Assembly (NCBI GenBank): GCA_030280995.1
Contig: JASXTE010000005.1
Span: 38,475,203 to 38,539,202, forward strand
Source: Hemileia vastatrix
Taxonomy: Eukaryota; Basidiomycota; Pucciniomycetes; Pucciniales; Zaghouaniaceae
Direction: 5' to 3'
DNA length: 64,000 nt
Shown: positions 42,701 through 53,689 of the stretch, piece by piece
Layout: the number at the start of each line of letters is the position of its first letter
How positions within the stretch are numbered: position 1 is the first letter of the stretch
Program-made: the position numbers and the translations under genes
The notes under the pieces: model-generated
The model's database searches: none
What the model saw: only the letters and a program-made list of their open reading frames with translations
Told to the model about the DNA's origin: nothing

Positions 42701-43382
42701 GAATTTGGGACAGAGTTTAAAGAGGCCGTATTGAAAGTTGGATCAAAGGTTAGGGTAGCAACCCCATATTATCCTGAAGCTGAAGGCATGGTTGAAAGAG
42801 GGCATTAAGTTATTAAGGATGCTTTAGTTAAAATGTGTGGGACAAGTGCCGAAAAGTGGAGGCACTATTTACCATTAGTTTTATTCGCTGATCGAATCAC
42901 TGCCAAACGGACGACCGGATTTTCACCTTATGAACTTGTTTTTGGACAGAAAGCAGTTTTACCGCTTGATTTAGAAGCTGAATCATATCTTGGAGTTGAC
43001 TGGGACACGGTCAAAACTACTGAAGAATTATTGTGTGCAAGAATGATGCAGCTAGAAAAGAAAGAAGAATATTTAGAAAAGGCATATTCGCGGATGATGA
43101 AGATCCGAAATCAATCAGTCAGATATTGGGATGAGCGGTTGGTACATCGATTAAGGAAACCTTTGAACCCAGGTGATATGGTCCTGGTGTATAATAGGAG
43201 TTTGGAAAGTCAGTGGGGAAAGATGTTTTCAGATAGGTGGAATGGACCGTATAAAATCAAGGAGCAAGTTTCCGGCGGTTCATATGTGCTAGAAGAGTTG
43301 GATGGAGTAGTATTGAAGAAGAGGGTAGCGGCCGATCAAGTGAAACGGTTCTATCCTAGAGGCACCAGGAGTGCCGAAGTCT

Positions 43383-43662
43383 AACTCCGAAATGAGGATA
43401 AACTACAATTTTAATGACATTTATGAAATTTTATGGATAACTCCGAAATGAGGATAAACTACAATTTTAATGACTTTTATTAAATTTATACCTCCGCAAT
43501 GAGGATAAACTATGATTTTTTTAAAAAAAAAAAAAATCTTATTGACCTCTGCAACGAGGATAAACTATGATATCTACGAAATTTTATGGATTCCTCCGCA
43601 ATGAGGATAAACTATGATATCGACAATATTTTATGACGACCTCCGCAACGAGGATAAACTAT
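43383..43662 (+). repeat. Tandem hairpin repeats after integrase, A3 (6 copies)
   Basis: Units at about 43384, 43439, 43491, 43544, 43592 and 43640 with CTCC(G)AAATGAGG or CCTCCGCAATGAGG and ATAAACTA. A long A/T palindrome lies at 43507-43525. It is nearly identical to 48164-48445 on the other strand. Confidence 0.88.
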
Positions 43663-43877
43663 CTTCTTTTTTTTATCAAAATACTTTACTATCGTTACAC
43701 TGTATATGGTCGACAAAACTGTGATTAAACTTAACGAAATGCAAGAAGACCTTCTTTGAAATTTTCAAAAACTTAAAATTCTTAAAATATGGGTCAAGAT
43801 AGTGTTGGGAAATTTTTAAAATTTTTTGGAAGAAGTGTTCACAGGGGAACCTTCTTAATTTAATATTGGCAAGTGTG

Positions 43878-43918
43878 GGGGTAATTGATGGGCTGGCTGC
43901 TCTATACACAATTACCCC
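43878..43918 (+). other. Structured module M3, A3 copy
   Basis: GGGGTAATTG pairs with CAATTACCCC; the loop has GGGCTGGCTGCTCT. A single short hairpin motif follows at 43986-44010. Confidence 0.75.
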
Positions 43919-44135
43919 ATAATGTTCGTTTCCAAAATTTTCCCTGTTTCTAGTTGAATCCTGGCTTTGTCTTTTAATTATAGGAAGTCCACTAAGACTA
44001 TAAACTGGAACGAATCAAGAGACACCGCTCTCAACGCCGGATTCAAGATTTCTTTTATTTTATTTTGTTTTTCATTTTTTTATGTTAGATTGTGATTTCT
44101 TTTCTTTAATATATATTATGAATTATTGTAAAGGT

Positions 44136-44197
44136 GATGCTCACTGGTGGTCTCTAATCATTTTTATAAATTGGAGGGAGCCCACCCAGTGATCATC
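44136..44197 (+). other. Structured module M2, A3 copy
   Basis: GATG-C-TCACTGG and CCAGTGA-T-CATC, with AATTGGAGGGAG in the loop. Confidence 0.65.
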
Positions 44198-44266
44198 ATT
44201 ATAAAAATTATCTTCTAAAAACTTTCATTTATTTTCTTTTCTTTTCAATTTCTCAAAATTGTGTAA

Positions 44267-44336
44267 CCACATCAAGTTGCACTTGGATGTGGGTATGATG
44301 TCGAGGGTACGGCTCATCAAATGGCCGGGGGGAATC
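44267..44336 (+). other. Structured module M1, A3 copy
   Basis: The CCACATC hairpin and CGGC/GCCG inner stem are intact; the outer CATC has become AATC. A/T-rich low-complexity sequence follows to about 44530. Confidence 0.68.
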
Positions 44337-44670
44337 TTTTAAAATTTCATTTAAAAAAAAAAAAAAAAAAAAAAAATTTATTACTTTTTTATTTTTCTTT
44401 TCACATTCGTTTATCTTTCTTTAAAAATTAAATTTTAACTTTTATCTCAAAACTATTTTTTTTTTTAAAAAAAAAAAATTAATTAAAATTTTATTTAAAT
44501 CAAAAAAAAAAAAAAAAATGAAAAAGTTAATTAATTAAATCAAAATTATTATTATATTTCTTATTTTTATTTTTCAGTCTTCATTCTTTTTTTAGTTTTA
44601 TTCATATAGTTTAGACAGGAAACAGGGTCTAGGAGAACTCAATACCAATGGGATTTTACTTCAAGATATC

Positions 44671-45491
44671 TGTTAGTCCTCCAAGACTTTAACCTGGCTA
44701 CTGTTCAAGACTTTCCTTAAGGGTTTTATACGAATTTTGGAGCTGTTAGTCCTCCAAGACTTTAAACTGGCTATCTTTCAAGACTTTCATTAAGGATAAT
44801 TTTCTTTATCTTGACATCTGTTAGTCCTCCAAGACTTTAAACTGGCTACTGTTCAAAACTTTCATTAAAGATTTTATATTGGAGCTGTTAGTCCTTCAAG
44901 ACTTTAAACTGAATTTCAAGGATAATCAAGATTTTATGGATATTTTCGGAGACCGATTTCTTTTTATATAAATCAAAATGTTAGGTCCACCAAGACCTTA
45001 AACTGGAGTTTTATCAAATGTTAGGTCCACCAAGACCTTAAACTGGACTATTATCAAGTGTTGGGTCCACCATGACCTTAAGCTGGATTTGTTATCGATT
45101 AAATGTTTGGTCCACCATGACTTTAAACTGGTAGTTCATTCATTGTTTAGTCCACTATGACTTTAAACTGGAAAATTAATATCTGCAGGATAATTCAACA
45201 TTCATTGGTCCACTATGACCTTATACTGGATTACTTGTCGATCAAATGTTTGGTCCACTATGACATTAAACTGGATTATCAAATTTATTCAATCTTTGGT
45301 CAAGCCTAGGCCTTACTTAGGAATTTATCAAGTTATTTATGCACCTAAACGATCTTTGGTCCACCAAGACCATAAACTGGCAATCGATTATATGTTTGGT
45401 CTACCAAGACTTTAAATTGGAATGTCAATCTTGTTTGGATAACTTAATTCAATCTTTTAATTTATCACTGTCCACTAAGACTCTAAACTGG
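44671..45491 (+). repeat. Array of short hairpin motifs, A3 3' noncoding region
   Basis: About sixteen copies, changing from AGTC/GACT stems (44671-44915) to GGTC/GACC stems (44980-45420). Loops are CTCCAA, CACCAA, CACCAT and CACTAT. Several GGTC/GACT copies pair by G-U in this sense strand. The stretch 45500-46140 holds the broken short ORF region and nothing else I can name. Confidence 0.87.
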
Positions 45492-46140
45492 TTATTCAAT
45501 TATTTCTGGAATTGGGTGCTGATAGCTTTAGGAGGTTAAAATTTTAGGTGGTGATGATGCCAAGGAAAGCATAATGGTTAATTAGGTGAAATTTGTGGCG
45601 CTTTAACATGGTCTAAAAATTAATATTATTTTTGGAAGCCTGGAAAAAGTATTTTATGGGTTTGCTGTATAGCAAAGTTTGAAAATTGTGATGAAGGAAT
45701 CAGAAGTTAGGATGGTAGTTGGATTTTAGGGAATGATTTTTTTTAGTGCCTCAGTGTTAGGCCATTTTTGGTGTGAAGCTTGGAGGACCTTATGGCGAGA
45801 TTGGAATCATAGAATTTGGCTCAGTGGGGGGCCCTATGAGGTTGGAATCAGGAGTATTCGGCTCATAGGAAGATCCACTCTCTCAATGCTGTGACAAGAA
45901 GGAAGACTGGTATATGGGAGTCTGAAGGGATTCAAACCTTGCTCTCAGTAGTGGAATCATCACAAGATTTATATTATTTTATGTTATATCAAGCCAGAGA
46001 AGAAGAAAGAACGTTTTTGTTATAAAGATTTAAAAGAAGATCAGCTAAAACAAATTTATCAAATTATTTTATTAGAAAAGATAATTCTTTTGGAATTGCT
46101 CAACCACTTATGCAAAGTTTTAAGAATGGGGACATTCTCG

Positions 46141-46153
46141 ATTGGAGGGAGGA
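46141..46153 (+). promoter_or_regulatory. Polypurine tract of A3
   Basis: ATTGGAGGGAGGA directly before the LTR start TGTGG. Confidence 0.88.
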
Positions 46154-47277
46154 TGTGGTAGCCTAAAGTTTAGTACGGCACCTAAATATGTAAATGGAGT
46201 TATTATGGCATGCAAGATTGGCGTTATTATTTTTTTTATAAAAGGGTTTTATTTAATTTATTGGAGTTCAAAATATGAAGAAATTGGTCACAAGCGAATG
46301 CCTACACAAATACAATTTATTTTACGGAGAAAACTTATTTTTACGGTCTGAAAAATTTATAAGTATTAAGTCGAGTCACTCAAGAACCTTGGGAAATTTT
46401 CCCAGAATTTTTACTATTTTTCTTATATTTTTAAATGAATTTTAAAGTTTTATAGAAATATTTACGTTTTCAGAAATTACTTAACTTCGATGAATTTTCA
46501 CGGGGTAATTAGAGCTGCGCAGACTACGAAAATTAGTTTGGTATGTAAAGAGGAAGTAGCTCTATTATGTGTAATTTTTCTAGATTTTTTATTATAGTTT
46601 TAAGGTTTTAATGGAGTCCGGAAGTCCGGACGGACTCCGCTTTGACTCCGTACGGACTCCATACGGACTCCGTACGGGCTCCGGATTGACTCTGGAAGAG
46701 CTCTGGAGGGGAAAACTTAGGCACGTGACTAGGAATACTTAAGCGCTTCTCAAACTCGAAATTGAGGGGGGGGGACACATCATACAGCTTAATCATTAAC
46801 CACCACAGTCTCATTTTTTATTACTCAACAAATTAAATAAATTTGTAATACCCTTATAACTTTATATTTTATATATAACATTTTAGAAATACTACTCAAC
46901 AATTTAAAACACACTTCATATAGGGTATCTTTAGAAAGGTCTTCATCACTGGGACTTGATTATTGCTGTCTCATAAAAATTCAAATTATTATAAAAACAT
47001 AAAAGACAATCTTTTCAGATCTTTCACTGGTACACCTTAATTGTTGTTATCAGTATTTCTTTTATCAACAGCCACTTTTATTCAAATCTCATTAAGCGTT
47101 AATTATTTTAGAGTTTCATTATTTTTATCAATCAGATTCAAGTAGATTGGTTAGCTTAGTGATTTAGAATACCCATTTTGTTATTTTTATTGGAAGGACG
47201 GGGTTTTCGGCTAAATCCACATATCTCCTCCGGATTCTGCTTACAGCAAGGCGACTGTAAGAGTTTACCTTACCATA
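46154..47277 (+). repeat. 3' LTR of A3
   Basis: 1124 bp, differing from the 5' LTR by few substitutions and by fewer palindrome units (about 46610-46685). The similarity points to a recent insertion. Confidence 0.95.
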
Positions 47278-48104
47278 ACGGTCCATTCCACCTATCTGCA
47301 AATATCTTTCCCCACTGACTTTCCAAACTCCTATTATACACCAAGACCATATCTCCTGGATTCAAAGGTTTCCTTAATCGATGTGCCAACCGCTCATCCC
47401 AATATCTAACTGATTGGTTTCTGATCTTCATCATCCGTGAATATGCCTTTTCTAAATATTCTTCTTTCCTTTCTAGCTGCATCATTCTTTCACACAATAA
47501 TTCTTCAGTAGTTTTGACCGTGTCCCAGTCAACTCCAAGATATGATTCAGCTTCTAAATCAAACGGTAAAACTGCTTTCTGTCCAAAAACAAGTTCATAA
47601 GGTGAAAATCCGGTTGTCCTTTTGGCAGTGATTCGATCAGCAAATAAAACTAATGGTAAATAGTGCCTCCACTTTTCGGCACTTGTCCCACACATTTTAA
47701 CTAAAGCATCCTTAATAACTTGGTGCCCTCTTTCAACCATACCTTCAGCTTCAGGATAATATGGGGTTGCTACCCTAACCTTTGATCCAACTTTCAATAC
47801 GGCCTCTTTAAACTCTGTCCCAAATTCAGGACCTCCATCTACTGTCACCAATTTCATCACTCCATATCGATACACCCAATTATTCAAAAAAAATTCTGCC
47901 ACATTTTTGGCAGTTAAATTAATAAGAGGTGCTGCCTCTAAACAACCAGATAAATCATCTCTGGCCACAATTAAATATTTATACCGTCCTTCTTTTATAT
48001 GAACGGCATCTAAACTAACTATCCCAAAGAGCATATATTCACCGGTCGCACGTCCAGGTTCTTTCGGCCTTAAATAACTTCGTCTTTGACATTCTTCGCA
48101 TGAA
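47278..48104 (-). pseudogene. pol: A2 integrase, middle part left of A3
   Basis: From SCEECQRRSYLRPKEPG through both Asp blocks (SLDAVHIKEG, DGGPEFG) and EGMVERGHQVIKDA to WNGP. At 48105 it is abruptly joined to the tail region of another copy instead of the HHCC half. The frame 48190-47270 is open. Confidence 0.9.
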
Positions 48105-48445
48105 TTTTGTCGACCATATACAGTGTAACGATAGTAAAGTATTTTGATAAAAAAAAGAAGATAGTTTATCCTCGTTGCGGAGGTCGTCATAAAATATTGT
48201 CGATATCATAGTTTATCCTCATTGCGGAGGAATCCATAAAATTTCGTAGATATCATAGTTTATCCTCGTTGCAGAGGTCAATAAGATTTTTTTTTTTTTT
48301 AAAAAAAATCATAGTTTATCCTCATTGCGGAGGTATAAATTTAATAAAAGTCATTAAAATTGTAGTTTATCCTCATTTCGGAGTTATCCATAAAATTTCA
48401 TAAATGTCATTAAAATTGTAGTTTATCCTCATTTCAGAGTTAGAC
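48105..48445 (-). repeat. Tail segment with tandem hairpin repeats, second A2 copy (6 copies)
   Basis: Matches the inverse of 43383-43718 of A3 almost base for base, including the A/T palindrome (48285-48310). Its right side continues into an integrase C-terminus. Confidence 0.88.
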
Positions 48446-50122
48446 TTCGGCACTCCTGGTGCCTCTAGGATAGAACCGTTTCACTTGATCGGCCGCTACC
48501 CTCTTCTTCAATACTACTCCATCCAACTCTTCTAGCACATATGAACCGCCGGAAACTTGCTCCTTGATTTTATACGGTCCATTCCACCTATCTGCAAACA
48601 TCTTTCCCCACTGACTTTCCAAACTCCTATTATACACCAGGACCATATCACCTGGGTTCAAAGGTTTCCTTAATCGATGTACCAACCGCTCATCCCAATA
48701 TCTGACTGATTGATTTCGGATCTTCATCATCCGCGAATATGCCTTTTCTAAATATTCTTCTTTCTTTTCTAGCTGCATCATTCTTGCACACAATAATTCT
48801 TCAGTAGTTTTGACCGTGTCCCAGTCAACTCCAAGATATGATTCAGCTTCTAAATCAAGCGGTAAAACAGCTTTCTGTCCAAAAACAAGTTCATAAGGTG
48901 AAAATCCGGTCGTCCGTTTGGCAGTGATTCGATCAGCAAATAAAACTAATGGTAAATAGTGCCTCCACTTTTCGGCACTTGTCCCACACATTTTAACTAA
49001 TGCATCCTTAATAACTTAATGCCCTCTTTCAACCATGCCTTCAGCTTCAGGATAATATGGGGTTGCTACCCTAACCTTTGATCCAACTTTCAATACGGCC
49101 TCTTTAAACTCTGTCCCAAATTCAGGACCTCCATCTACTGTTACCAACTTCATCACACCATACCTATATACCCAATTATTCAAAAAAAATTCTGCCACAT
49201 TTTTGGCAGTTAAATTAATAAGAGGCGCTGCCTCTACCCAACCAGATAAATCATCTCTGGCCACAATTAAATATTTATAACGTCCCTCTTTTATATGAAC
49301 GGCATCTAAACTAACTCTCCCAAAGAGCGTATATTCCCCGGTTGCACGTCCAGGTTCTTTTGGCCTTAAATAACTTTGTCTTTGACATTCTTCGCATGAC
49401 TGAAACCACTGTTTAACAGCCATCTTCATGCCAGGCCACCAAAATCTATCAGAAATTCTTCTAAATGTTTCTCCAACGCCTCTATGCCCTAGATCTTCAT
49501 GCAGTGATTTCAAAACTAATTCTTGCCCCTTCTCTTGAGTTATAACTACTTGAGGATTTGGATACCTTCTCCTCATTAAACGTCGACCAGATAGGTAAAA
49601 CGTAGATGAATTCCTCTTGATAGCCACCCATTCATCGTCTTCACAATCTTCTGGCCTCTCTAAAGTCAACAAATATTTGACTAACAAAAAATAAAAACCA
49701 GTCTGACCCCAGACTTCATCTTGAAAATCGATTAATATAACATCAATAGGGACTTCTCTATCACCAATATCACCTGCACATGAATGAGCCAATAATCGTT
49801 GACCCCTAAATAAATCTTTAATCAAGCTATGTTGACGTTGTTCTTCTGAACCTTTGGATCCTTCATAAACCGTATTCAAAAATACCTCTTTCTCTTTATC
49901 CACCTTTTTATTTAAATTCTCTAATTCTCCAACATATACACCATTCCTTAATTTACTACTATCCCACACTACTAATCCATCTTCCTCTACATACACCACA
50001 TCTTCTTCTACCACCTCTCTGCCAAATTTATCTACACCTTTTCCAACTCCTTTATTAACATAAAAACTATTTTCCAGCTTATCCTCTTGGTGGAGGTGAT
50101 CATCACCATAATCTAAACACAA
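48440..50122 (-). pseudogene. pol: A2 integrase, full-length copy with stop
   Basis: Frames 50122-49016 and 48991-48440 cover the linker, HHCC (HEDLGHRG, SCEECQRQ), both Asp blocks and the C-terminus. They are split by TAA for CAA in GH-stop-VIKDA near 49016, the same lesion as A3 at 42806. The motif VHRLRKP and LPLDLEAES are also shared with A3. Confidence 0.9.
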
Positions 50123-50170
50123 AAGTCCTGCCAGTTTAACCTCATGGGGGAGGTATGGAAAGTCTTCAGC

Positions 50171-52103
50171 TCATTTAGTGCTGGCTTTGATAATAGGTAT
50201 ATCTTCATTGAACTCTTCTGTGTCTGAATCTTCTTCAGTGGGTGGTCTCCTTGATAAACCATCTGGCATAGTAAAAGTCTTTCCAGGCTTATGAACTAAA
50301 TCGAACGAAAAATGTTGAATAAAAGCTACCCATCTCGTCATGGGTGCGTTTGGTAAACTTGGGGAATTAATCATCTGGATTAACGATTTCGCATCCACTT
50401 GCAACTCAAAATATTGCCCCCACAAAATATGCTGAAGTTTCTTCAGTATTTTCGCCACACCACATAATTCCAATTTTGGTTGAGATTATCTTGATTCGAC
50501 CTCAGTAAATACTACAGATTCATACCTAACCTGCCTGATGTAACCAGCTTTATCCATCTGAGACAAAACCGCCACAGCTGCAAACTGACTTGAATCAACT
50601 GCTAAATAAATTTTGCCAGCATTTTTTCCATAATCCAACTTGTGCAGGACTAAATCCTTCCCCACAACCTCCTTCAACTTCACAAACGCCTTCTCACACT
50701 CTTCATCCCACTCCCAGTCTGAATCCTTTCTTGTTAACCGTCTCAATGGAGCTGCCAATGAAGAAAAGTCCTTGATAAACATTCTAACATATACACAAAT
50801 GCCTAAAAACCCTCTAACTTTGGTCGTATTCTTGGGTCTTGGCCAGGACTGAATTTTGTTAACTTTCTTCTTGGACATAATCCTACCCTCTCTACATACC
50901 ACATGGCCTAATATTTCTAAGGCTGGCACACAACAGGAAAATTTTGAACCTGAAATAGTTAACCCAGCCTCTTCAATTCAAAACAAGATTCTTTCTGATG
51001 TAATTGAAAACTCCCAAATGAATTTGCGTATCCGGGATTCTCTTCCAACACCTGGTTATCATAGTCGGTTGTTGGTCCCTTAATTCCTCCATCATCTATA
51101 AAGATTCCAGCGTATTGTGGAATTTCATCTGAAGGATCCAAGCCATCTGAGCTTGATAAACTGCAACCGAATTTGTTGCTCCTTGAGGTAATCTTGTTAA
51201 CTGTAAACATCCAAGTGGTGTATCGAATATAGTGAGAGGCCTTGAGTCCGGATGTAACTCTCTCTCATCATATCCACCCATAATATCTCCCAAACTATAA
51301 CACAATCTCCCTGCAAACGCTTCAACAAACTCCTCAGCACTAGGTGGTATCCCAGCATCCTTTATTGTAACCCTATTTAATTCCCTAAGATCATGAACAA
51401 CTCTATGCTTGCCATTTGGTTTCTTGATACAAAATACCAGACTAGAATAACTTGACCTTGATTGCTCATACAGTCCAGTGCGTATCCGTTCTCTGACAAC
51501 TTCAATATAGGCTTCTTTTAATGCAGCCGGAATAGGAATATGTTTCTGCTGCCACGGTTCATGACATACCACAGGAATCTTGTAAGGCTCCCCATAGGAA
51601 TGCTTCAACACACCCCTCTCCTCTTCTACAAAAGCAATGGCCTTCTCTCGCTTGACCATCACATCCAACAACAACTTCTTCTCTTCTCCAGACAACCAAC
51701 CATCAGGTCCAAAATTAACAACACACAGTCTCTCAAAAGTGATTTTTGACGTCTCAGAAAATTCAGGCGGATTCTTTACCAAGGGACTTTCATAAGGATC
51801 TCTTGATAACCTTAGTCTTCTCAAAGGTGGATTTAATTCAGCAGGTAGCGGTTCATTAATAGGTCGAACTTTATTTGCTACCTTCTTATATTTGGCTGCG
51901 TCCACATCTAAATAAGCTTGAGGTATAACATTTACTTTTGTATCGCCATTAAAAATTTCATCAAATAAATCTTCTTCATCGTCAGAATCGGAATATGAAA
52001 AATTGGAAAAATATTTTATTTCATTTTTAAATTTTACCCTTTTCTCCTTTCCCTTGTCTAATTTATAAACAGGTTTTCCAACACCTTTGCTTCCCTTATC
52101 CAA
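50171..52103 (-). pseudogene. pol: A2 RT and RNase H, frameshifted
   Basis: RT N-half (52103-51096) with LGDIMGGYDERE and LPQGATNSVAVYQ, a one-base loss before DEIPQYAGIFIDDGG, then fragments 51210-50959, 50929-50486 (RNase H, IYLAVDSSQ) and 50473-50171 (MELCGVAKIL to MPDGLSRRPP). At least four frame or stop lesions. Confidence 0.88.
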
Positions 52104-52807
52104 CAGTAAATCACCCGTAAAGAAAGTTGGCAGTTTAACCTCTTGCTAGAGAACCGGAAATGAATTTTCACAAAAATTATTTTTTTTGTTTTAATTATAC
52201 TGAGATTTTTTATTGGATTTTGATAAGATTTTTGCAGTTTACCCTCTTGCTGGAGGTCCATAATAGAAGGAGATAATTTCAGTTTAACCTCTTGCTGGAG
52301 GTCCGAAATAACATTTTCACAAAAATTTTTTTTTTGTGTTTTTATTATACTGAGATTTTTTATTGGATTTTGATAAGATTTTCGCAGTTTACCCTCTTGC
52401 TGGAGGTCCGAAATAGAAGGAGATAATTGCAGTTTAACCTCTTGCTGGAGGTCTATAATTGAAGGAGATAATTGCAGTTTAACCTCTTGCTGGAGGTCCG
52501 GAATAACATTTTCACAAAAATTATTTTTTCGTGTTTTAATTATACTGAGATTTTTAATTGGGTTTTGATAAGATTTTTGCAGTTTACCCTCTTGCTGGAG
52601 GTCCGAAATAGAAGGTGATAATTGCAGTTTAAATCTTGCTGGAGGTCTGGAATAACCTTTTCACATAAATTATTTTTTTGTGTTTTAATTATACCAAGAT
52701 TTTTAATCGGGTTTTGATAAGATTTTCGCAGTTTACCCTCTTGCTGGAGGTCATAAAACATACCCATCCAATTTTTATCCAACCTAATTTGGCCCATTTT
52801 GCCTTTT
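52104..52807 (-). repeat. A2 pol N-terminal repeat region
   Basis: About nine short hairpin motifs (CCTC, CAGCAA, GAGG, TAAACTGC) in roughly 150-bp units, frameshifted. At 52812 a deletion of about 190 bp, compared with A4, joins it directly to the protease end. Confidence 0.85.
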
Positions 52808-53680
52808 TCACCGTTGAGGGCATCCATCCTTTCCCAGCAAACATAATTCACCAGAAGCCGTCCGTTTTATATGCTGCTTCTTGGTGCATACACAACACTG
52901 GCACAGAGTAGTAATCCCTGGCCGTGTTTCCCAACCTTCATCTCCAGGAGGCGCTAACCGCATATGTAACCTCCGCATATCTTCACCAGTGATCTCCAAA
53001 CTAATTCCCATGCCAGCTTGATTCCCTATCCTGGCCTCAAAATCCATCAAAAAAGGACCGCCAAGAACAGTTTTGACTGCTCCTCTGGCCACATAAAAGT
53101 GAACCTTACCAACAGATCCACCAATGCCTAACCTGACATGCTCAGCTCTACCCATCAGCTCTGTTGCATGCCCTCCGATGCCTCTGAGGTTTCCCCCAGT
53201 GCCACTTTTAATTGGCAAGCCTATACTCGTTGCTTGCTCCAATGAAATTAAATTAATTTGAGACCCTGAATCGACCAAGGCCTTTACTTCTTTACCGTTA
53301 AGAGTTACCACCAGGTAACCCAGGGGAGCGGAAAAATGTGTATCTACATCTTCCCCAAACTTTTCAGCATTTTCACAAATATATTCCACCTCTCCAGTGG
53401 AAACCCGACGCCTCGTCAAATGCTTCTTTTGCTTTTCAGCAAGTGCCGGACTAATTGTAAATAACTCCCCCAAAGATAAGGGAATCTGCAGTTGATTCAC
53501 CCTATTCAAAACTGCGTCCATCGCATTAGCTTGACCAGAAACTACTGGCCGCTCATCCTGGACCTTTGATTTAACAACCTTGGCCCTGGGTACCTCTTGA
53601 GGTCCAACCAAGCCATCTTCACCCCCCATTATAACATCTTCACTTTCTATAACCCTAACTCCGTCACCAGCTTCTTGCAC
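52808..53680 (-). pseudogene. A2 aspartic protease, shift site deleted
   Basis: DSGSQINLIS, GGHATELMG and FLMDFEARIGNQ are intact in a 290-codon frame that begins in the gag tail. The -1 shift signal and the first part of pol are deleted at its end. Confidence 0.88.
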
Positions 53681-53689
53681 TAATCCTGA

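Larger units (their letters stand above)
38802..43384 (+). pseudogene. pol: A3 pol (linker, RT, RNase H, integrase) with four lesions
   Basis: Pol has its own in-frame ATG (MSSIYSGFKLLWRP) upstream of the retained TTTTTTG site at 38847, so slippage is not needed here. The linker has four 150-bp repeat units (39107-39700). RT: LGDIMGGYDERE and FIDDGGIKGP near 40735; RNase H: IYLAVDSSQ near 41220; integrase: HEDLGHRG, SCEEFQRQ (last zinc Cys changed to Phe), DGGPEFG, EGMVERGH. Lesions: GAG to TAG at 40203, TAA at 41607, a deletion shift near 41760, and CAA to TAA at 42806. The protein ends RGTRSAEV at 43384. Confidence 0.9.
36225..47277 (+). mobile_element. Ty3/gypsy LTR retrotransposon A3 (family A), plus strand
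   Basis: 11,053 bp with near-identical LTRs (36225-37363 and 46154-47277) and an exact 4-bp target duplication ACGG (36221-36224 and 47278-47281). It lies inside the A2 integrase in opposite orientation. It has its own primer site, leader hairpins, a divergent gag, pol with a few lesions and the complete set of 3' modules. The clean ends define the LTR boundaries for the whole family. Confidence 0.96.

Noticed and set aside
42806..49020. Repeat-induced point mutation as cause of stop codons
   Set aside because: Some stops are CAA to TAA, but others are G-to-T changes or indels, and LTR pairs do not show a strong one-sided C-to-T pattern by eye.
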